Origin: JBGPQJ01 sp963829485
GTDB taxonomy: Bacteria; Chloroflexota; Anaerolineae; Anaerolineales; Villigracilaceae
Length of the DNA stretch: 64,000 nucleotides
Direction: 5' to 3'
Assembly: GCA_963829485.1 (NCBI GenBank)
Contig: CAWHIK010000006.1
Location: 124,001 to 188,000, forward strand
In this document: positions 59,057 to 64,000 of the stretch, piece by piece
Numbering within the stretch: the first letter of the stretch is position 1
Layout of the letters: each line of letters begins with the position of its first letter
Position numbers and translations under genes: made by a program
Notes under the pieces: model-generated
What the model saw: the letters and a program-made list of their open reading frames with translations, nothing else
The model's database searches: none
Told to the model about the DNA's origin: nothing

Positions 59057-60884
59057 ATGAAAATCGATGCTTTCCTCCACCGGATCAAGAATTGGTATCA
59101 CCGTGCGAATCTTCCGTTGATTTTCGGTTTGTTGATTATCGGATTTGTTGTTGTCGTCTCCATCTGGGGACCTTCACTGTCGCAGCAGAATCCGATCGAA
59201 CAACATTATTCCCTCCAGCTGAATGGAGAGATTCGCTCACCGCCATACCCGCCTTTTAGCGTCGAAGGATTTCCGCTGGGTACCGATCGATTTGGCCGCG
59301 ACACGTTGAGCCAGATCCTTTGGGGGGTGCGCCCAACTCTTGTGATGGTGGGAGCAGTGGCATTTACCCGTCTTATCCTCGGAATGATCATCGGTCTCTC
59401 GGCTGGCTGGTCCTCCGGGCGAAAAGAGCGTTTCCTTGAAGGTCTGATTTCGATGGCGTTGGCCATCCCGGTATTGTTTGTGGCTTTGATCGGTATCACT
59501 TTGGTTGGTATCGATAAAGGCCTGCCTGCATTCATCTTTGGTTTGGCTCTCACCGGCTGGGCGGAGACTTCCCGCATCATCAGCAACCAGACCCGCACCA
59601 TCAAGGATCAGGTGTACGTGGAGCTTTCGAAGGCGTTAGGCGCAACGAGTGCGCGCACGCTGTTCGTGCATGTTTTGCCGCAGATCATGCCGATGGTGCT
59701 CATGCTGCTGGCTTTTGAAGTTGGTGCGACTCTGCTGGTGGTCGCGGAGCTGGCGTTCCTTGGTTATTTCATCGGTGGTAGGCATGTGGGTCGAGATCAG
59801 TGATTTTATGGCGGTCAATATAACCGCCTTGCCGGAGCTGGGTCAGTTCATTGCAACTTCACTTTATAAATTAACCGACCCGTCCACGCTGCTGGTCGCA
59901 GGTACATTTCTATTTCTGATGATCCTGGGATTCAATCTGCTTGGGGAGGGCTTGCGTTTGGAATTGAATCCCGAGCGAATGCGACGTCGTAAAACACACC
60001 CTGTCGTCATGTGGTTGCAGGATAAATGGAATTTTTCGATTTTCCCCGTGTTCGAAGATTACTATCAAGGTGTGATCAATTTTCTCATGGTTGCTGCCCT
60101 CGCACTCATTGTGGGGGTGTCATTATGGTGGGTCAATCAGAAACCCTCGACCCCCATTTCAGTATCGCAGTTGGAAGTGCCCGGCGGGCATTACTGGGCG
60201 ACCGAACGGCATGATGCACAAGGAACACGTTTTATCCCGTTTGAGGGACCGCAAGACCCATCGGTGTTGTGGCAATATTCCAATACAGAAGGTTACTCCG
60301 GCGGTCCGGTCGTCCGCGCAGATGGCGTTGTTATACTGGCCGGAAATGATCACACCCTGATCGCGTTAAATCCTGATGGCACTTTGCGTTGGAAAGGCTC
60401 TCTTGAGAGCCCTCCAGTCGGCACACCCGCGCTCGATGAAGCCGGAGGAGTGTATGTAGTTGATGTGGACGGCGGACTGACCTATTTCCCATTTGATTTC
60501 GCGGAATCTGAATGGAAGTTCACCCAAACCGAACCGAGGCGCGCGACTTCAGGTCCGGTCGTTTCGAGCGAGAACCGATCTATTGTTCCATTGAAACCTC
60601 GGAAAGCGCATTATAGAAAGACCAAATCTGTTGCGTATATGTGTGGAAGTGCTTATGGCCCCGCAAAGTGTGTGGCGGTAAAATTGGGAAATTCCACGCC
60701 TGAATGGACCATGGATTTGGATGGCATGGGAACGCTGGGTGGCGCTCTAGCTCCTGGCAAGCTTTACACTGTGACCAATAATGGTATCTTATACGCGTTA
60801 GGGGACGAATTAAGGAGAAGAAGTGTGTCACCTCATAATCAAGAATGGGCAATTGATAACCGCTTCCGACACCTATACGGCTGA
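59057..60884 (+). pseudogene. DppC-like ABC permease fused to PQQ-type beta-propeller, frameshifted
   Basis: The restored product is about 600 residues. The N-terminal permease (residues about 20-320) has LGTDRFGRDTLSQILWG and ELSKALGATSARTLFVHVLPQ (EAA-like coupling loop). A further membrane segment (VAALALIVGVSLWWV) leads into a propeller domain with SVLWQYSNTEGYSGGPVVRADGVVI, LIALNPDGTLRWKG and GTPALDEAGGVYVVD blades. An extra A at about 59781 (GGT GGT A GGC ATG) breaks the frame within the permease. The C-terminus overlaps the next start by 62 bases and may hide another shift near 60560-60600. Confidence 0.68.
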
Positions 60885-62238
60885 CCTGCTTGTGGTGGGT
60901 GAAAAGATCGACAGGATCGGGGTAAATCTTACCGAACCTGGTGCCCAGGTGATCGATGCGTCGGGGAAATTCATAACGCCAGGCGGTATCGACCCTCACA
61001 CGCATTTTGACCTGCCGATGTTTGGCACCGTTTCGTCGGATGACCATTACACCGGACACAAAGCCGCAGCGTTCGGGGGAACCACCACGGTGATGGATTT
61101 TGTTTCGTTGGATTTCCCCACGCTGAGCGAGTCGGTGGAGAAATGGCAAAGCAAGGCGCAAAAGGCGGCTGTGGATTACAGCTTCCACATGAATCTCACG
61201 CGGCTGGACGATTCTCTCGCTGCCGAAATTCCATCCCTGCGCGAGATGGGGATTACCACGCTGAAAGTCTTCACCGCGTACAACAACCGGCTGCGGCTGG
61301 ACGATGGAGCGATCTTCCGCGCGATGAGGATTGCGCGCGACAACGGCATGCTGGTCATGCTCCACGCTGAGAATGGCGATGTGATCGAGACCATGATCGC
61401 TGAAGCGCTCGCTTCCGGCAAGATTTCCCCCGAATGGCATGCGCGCACCCGTCCGGCGTGGGGGGCTGTCGAAGCCACCCTGCGCGCTGCCTCCCTGGCA
61501 GCCCAAGCCGATGCGACACTTTATGTCGTCCACATGAACGCTGCCGGCGAGGTGGATATGCTGCATTATGCCCGTGAGCATGGAGTAAAGGTCATGGGTG
61601 AGACCTGCCCGCAGTATCTGTTTTTTACCGAGGACCATCTTCGCAGGCCTGACGGCGCCAAGTGGATTTGTTCCCCTCCGATGCGCACGTCAGCCGATAA
61701 CGCCCGATTGTGGGATGGGTTGAAGAATGGCACGATCCAAACAATTGGCACAGACCATTGCCCATTTTATTTTGACGGCGCTAAGCCGATCGTTTACGAG
61801 GGAAAGGAAATTGCCATCCCGGGCAAGGAATTGGGGAAGGATGATTTCACCAAAATCCCCAACGGGCTGCCGGGCGTGCAGGACAGGCTTCCGGTGTTGT
61901 GGACCTACGGGGTGCGTGCAGGGAGGATCACCGCCAACCAGTTTGTGGCTCTCACCTCGACAAACCCAGCGAAAATTTTCGGTCTATACCCACGTAAAGG
62001 CACACTCCTGCCGGGTTCGGATGCGGATCTCGTCATTTGGGACCCGGAGAGGAAAGTCAAATATGGCGTTGCCCTGTCCCATCAGCGCACGGATTACAAC
62101 TTATACGAGGATTGGGAATTGGTGGGTTATCCCGAGAAGGTGTTCCTGCGCGGGAAAATGATCGTGGATGGCGGACAGTGGCATGGAAAGGCGGGCGGAG
62201 GCGCTTTTCTCAAAAGAGAAACAGGGGAAAAACTTTAG
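60823..62238 (+). CDS. hydA: Dihydropyrimidinase/D-hydantoinase
   Basis: A 471-residue cyclic amidohydrolase. Zinc ligands are in GGIDPHTHFDLPMFG, the carboxylated Lys is in TTLKVFTAYNN, and the remaining ligands and substrate residues are LHAENGD, VVHMNAAGE and GTDHCPF. It opens dihydropyrimidine or hydantoin rings to N-carbamoyl amino acids and so fits the nucleobase-catabolic theme of the window. The start is a GTG at 60823 with AAGGAGAAGAA upstream; the preceding reading frame overlaps it. Confidence 0.93.
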   Translation: MCHLIIKNGQLITASDTYTADLLVVGEKIDRIGVNLTEPGAQVIDASGKFITPGGIDPHTHFDLPMFGTVSSDDHYTGHKAAAFGGTTTVMDFVSLDFPTLSESVEKWQSKAQKAAVDYSFHMNLTRLDDSLAAEIPSLREMGITTLKVFTAYNNRLRLDDGAIFRAMRIARDNGMLVMLHAENGDVIETMIAEALASGKISPEWHARTRPAWGAVEATLRAASLAAQADATLYVVHMNAAGEVDMLHYAREHGVKVMGETCPQYLFFTEDHLRRPDGAKWICSPPMRTSADNARLWDGLKNGTIQTIGTDHCPFYFDGAKPIVYEGKEIAIPGKELGKDDFTKIPNGLPGVQDRLPVLWTYGVRAGRITANQFVALTSTNPAKIFGLYPRKGTLLPGSDADLVIWDPERKVKYGVALSHQRTDYNLYEDWELVGYPEKVFLRGKMIVDGGQWHGKAGGGAFLKRETGEKL

Positions 62239-62252
62239 CCGTATCTCAAAAC

Positions 62253-62296
62253 AAAGGCATGATTGAAGGGGATCTCACATCTTCAATCATGCCTTT
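62253..62296. terminator. Bidirectional terminator between convergent genes
   Basis: A perfect 16-bp stem (62253-62268/62281-62296) lies between hydA and the convergent acyltransferase gene, whose stop codon overlaps the right arm. The plus side is followed by ATTGATT and the minus side by GTTTTGAG. Confidence 0.82.
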
Positions 62297-62963
62297 ATTG
62301 ATTCTTCAGCAATTCCGTAAGACGTGGATGGTCTTTATAAAACCCCCGTTTCTCTTCCGGCAGCAACGCCGCGATATGGCACATGATTTCGTCCGTGTGC
62401 ACCTTGATTTGCTCCTCCCTGCTCATCGATTTTAGCTGCGGCAATACAAATGATTTTCCGCCGATCATCTTGAAATGGGAACGCCGGAGGTGTTTGAGAT
62501 TATCAACCACCTTCTTATCCTCGGTGCCGTAGATAGCCACAGGGACGATGGATAACCCTGCTTTGGCTGCGAGGAATGCCACACCCGGTTTTCCCTCCTG
62601 CAATGAACCGGTTTTTGAACGGGTCCCTTCAGGCGCAATCACCAGCACGCCGCCTTTTTTTATGCGGGTCATCATTTCCCGAATGGCTTTGAAATCCGTG
62701 TTAAACCGATCCAGCCAGATGACTCCCATCATGTACCCGATGAAGCGCGTGAAGGGGTTTTTCCTGTATTTCTCAGCCAGCGGCAAAATGAATTCTGTCT
62801 GCTCCAGGCCGGCAAAGACCAGCCCGATATCCAGTTTACCGATATGGTTGGATGCGATCGCAAAAGTTTTTGTTTCCGGGATGTTTTCCAGGCCGATGAT
62901 CTCGACATCCGAGATAAGCCAAAGGACAAATCTAAAAACCTTCTGGAATATTTTTTGACGCAT
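62295..62963 (-). CDS. plsC: 1-acyl-glycerol-3-phosphate acyltransferase (PlsC-like)
   Basis: A 222-residue acyltransferase of the PlsC/LPLAT family. The catalytic HX4D motif is NHIGKLD, the glycerophosphate-binding motif is APEGTRSKTG, and VPVAIYG is the hydrophobic block IV. An N-terminal hydrophobic stretch anchors it at the membrane. It makes phosphatidic acid, following the PlsY reaction. Start at the ATG at 62963. Confidence 0.86.
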   Translation of the reverse strand: MRQKIFQKVFRFVLWLISDVEIIGLENIPETKTFAIASNHIGKLDIGLVFAGLEQTEFILPLAEKYRKNPFTRFIGYMMGVIWLDRFNTDFKAIREMMTRIKKGGVLVIAPEGTRSKTGSLQEGKPGVAFLAAKAGLSIVPVAIYGTEDKKVVDNLKHLRRSHFKMIGGKSFVLPQLKSMSREEQIKVHTDEIMCHIAALLPEEKRGFYKDHPRLTELLKNQ

Positions 62964-62982
62964 ATTCCGATACTAATATCAA

Positions 62983-63006
62983 AGAGCCACCAAGGCCGGT
63001 GGCTCT
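62983..63006 (-). terminator. Terminator-like hairpin after PilZ gene 1
   Basis: A 9-bp stem AGAGCCACC/GGTGGCTCT (62983-62991/62998-63006) lies 21 bases past the PilZ stop; the T-tract on the minus strand is short (TTTGA). Confidence 0.6.
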
Positions 63007-63026
63007 AGGTATTCCTTTCCAAAGGA

Positions 63027-63377
63027 TTAACTTGATTGTGAGCCGTATTTGGTCAGGATGCGCTGGAAGATTTCCGTGTCCTGCGAACTCATGCTGACGA
63101 TTTCAAAGCCAACGTTGAAAACAAAGGGGTCCGTCGGATCCACTCGAGACCATCGGCTGCGAGCCACGACGGTTATGTACGGTTTATCAGCCACCGCCCC
63201 GGTCATATCCAGCCGCAGGCGAAAATCCTTGCCGGAAGGGATCGCCCGTTTGCTGTCCACGCGGAATCCTTTGGGGCTGATATCCGTCATGTGCCCGACC
63301 AATACGAGAGTATCGTCGTCAAGTACCGGCATGTAATATGAGACATTTCGTCGTTTAATGTTCCGCCGTTCTTTCAC
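63027..63377 (-). CDS. PilZ-domain protein 1
   Basis: A 116-residue single PilZ domain, a possible c-di-GMP receptor. The N-terminal ERRNIKRRNV resembles the RxxxR motif, and the second motif appears as DISPKGFRVDS (D/NxSxxG). Start: GTG at 63377 with AAGGAGG upstream; an earlier TTG at 63416 precedes that site and does not align with its paralogue. It and the neighbour at 63503 are tandem duplicates (shared SYYM/AYYM, VDPTDPF/LDPTDPF, NVGFEI). Confidence 0.83.
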   Translation of the reverse strand: MKERRNIKRRNVSYYMPVLDDDTLVLVGHMTDISPKGFRVDSKRAIPSGKDFRLRLDMTGAVADKPYITVVARSRWSRVDPTDPFVFNVGFEIVSMSSQDTEIFQRILTKYGSQSS

Positions 63378-63454
63378 GACATCCTCCTTGACCTGGATAT
63401 CTTTAGTATAGAGCAAGACTGCATTCTAGGCAACATGTACATTGATTTTACCTT

Positions 63455-63480
63455 AAAAAAAGCCGCCCTTATGGGCGGCT
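63455..63480 (-). terminator. Intrinsic terminator after PilZ gene 2
   Basis: An 8-bp stem AGCCGCCC/GGGCGGCT (63461-63468/63473-63480) is followed on the minus strand by TTTTTTAAGG. It separates the tandem PilZ genes. Confidence 0.85.
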
Positions 63481-63502
63481 TGATAGACAAAATAACATGA
63501 TG

Positions 63503-63844
63503 CTATGTTCCATATTTATCCACAATGCGCTGGTAAATCGCGGAATCCTCCGTGCTGATATCCGTAATTTCAAACCCCACATTCTGGATAAACGGGTCGG
63601 TGGGGTCCAGACGGCACCAGCGGGTGACAGCCGAAAAGAGGATATGGGATTTATTGGACACCTCGGATGTCAGGTCCATACGCAGACGGAATTTCAACCC
63701 TGGTGCGATCGGGTTCTGGGTGTCGATCTTAAATCCCTTGGTGCTGATGTCTGATAAGTGACCGATAAGCTTAAGGGTTTCGTCATCAAGGACACGCATG
63801 TAGTAGGCAAATTTCCGCCGTTTAAGATTCCGTCTTTCGTTCAC
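63503..63844 (-). CDS. PilZ-domain protein 2
   Basis: A 113-residue single PilZ domain paralogous to the protein at 63027, with ERRNLKRRKFAYYM (RxxxR-like) at the N-terminus, DISTKGFKIDT, and a conserved LDPTDPFIQNVGFEI block. It probably reports c-di-GMP levels to an unknown partner. AAAGGAG lies upstream of the ATG at 63844. The two copies have separate terminators, so they can be regulated apart. Confidence 0.85.
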   Translation of the reverse strand: MNERRNLKRRKFAYYMRVLDDETLKLIGHLSDISTKGFKIDTQNPIAPGLKFRLRMDLTSEVSNKSHILFSAVTRWCRLDPTDPFIQNVGFEITDISTEDSAIYQRIVDKYGT

Positions 63845-63923
63845 AGTAAACTCCTTTCAGCTTATACCACTAGTATAGGACAAGTCAGGATGAGAATCAA
63901 GAACGGATTGCTGAGTTTCGCAT

Positions 63924-64000
63924 TCACCCAGTCTGAAGTATGTGGGTGATCACCGTCGCGCCGCTCCCGCCGATGTTCTGCGTCATGCCGATGCGGGCGC
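63924..64000 (-). CDS. Thiolase-family protein, C-terminal fragment (runs off window)
   Basis: The last 24 codons on the minus strand read GMTQNIGGSGATVITHILQ before a TGA at 63924. The GxTQNIGGxGAT motif is the C-terminal signature of thiolase-like acyltransferases (acetyl-CoA acetyltransferase/SCP-x type). The rest lies beyond position 64000. Confidence 0.8.
   Translation of the reverse strand, partial: ARIGMTQNIGGSGATVITHILQTG

Overview
The window looks like a chromosomal segment from a Chloroflexota bacterium of the Anaerolineae type. The call rests on gene content rather than a marker gene: BMP-family lipoproteins with Ala/Pro/Thr-rich linkers, YgeW/YgeY/XdhD-type purine genes, carotenoid genes with a fused lycopene cyclase and a CarH-like regulator, and a zinc-ribbon threonine synthase. 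No rRNA, tRNA, CRISPR array, transposase or integrase was found.

Layout. (i) 161-2013, minus strand: a beta-propeller lipoprotein and an RRM RNA-binding protein. (ii) 2281-27818, all plus strand: a 25-kb nucleobase and carbamoyl-phosphate supercluster. It holds 8-oxoguanine deaminase, adenine deaminase, a GntR/UTRA regulator, a YgeY hydrolase, three tandem carbamoyltransferases (ATCase-like, YgeW-like, putrescine carbamoyltransferase), agmatine deiminase, carbamate kinase, two BMP-type nucleoside ABC transporters, and an XdhD-like molybdenum hydroxylase with its FAD subunit. The genes suggest import of nucleosides or bases, deamination and oxidation, and recovery of ATP from carbamoyl phosphate. 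(iii) 27895-31243, plus strand: threonine synthase, AI-2E-family exporter, glycosyltransferase. (iv) 31260-42709: a carotenoid region. CrtI and a minus-strand train (CarH-like regulator, membrane protein, SDR, MFS, P450, glycosyltransferase, fused lycopene cyclase, PlsY, PPOX protein) diverge from crtB. (v) 42728-49346: a SGNH hydrolase, PatB-type lyase, methyltransferase, SH3b lipoprotein, bacterioferritin, DUF4013 and PHP proteins. Two copies of a structured element of about 220 bp flank the SH3b lipoprotein gene. (vi) 49397-55123: seven minus-strand ORFs, most separated by attC-like sites, i.e. an integron cassette array without an integrase in the window. (vii) 55249-64000: a PLP enzyme, a PlsY-like protein, a peptide-type ABC permease pair (the second fused to a beta-propeller), dihydropyrimidinase, a PlsC-like acyltransferase, two PilZ proteins and the C-terminus of a thiolase.

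At least ten genes (eleven sites) are interrupted by single-base frame changes, almost all apparent +1 insertions outside homopolymers. The encoded families are otherwise intact on both sides, so sequencing or assembly error is the simplest explanation. These genes are annotated at full span with the break position stated.
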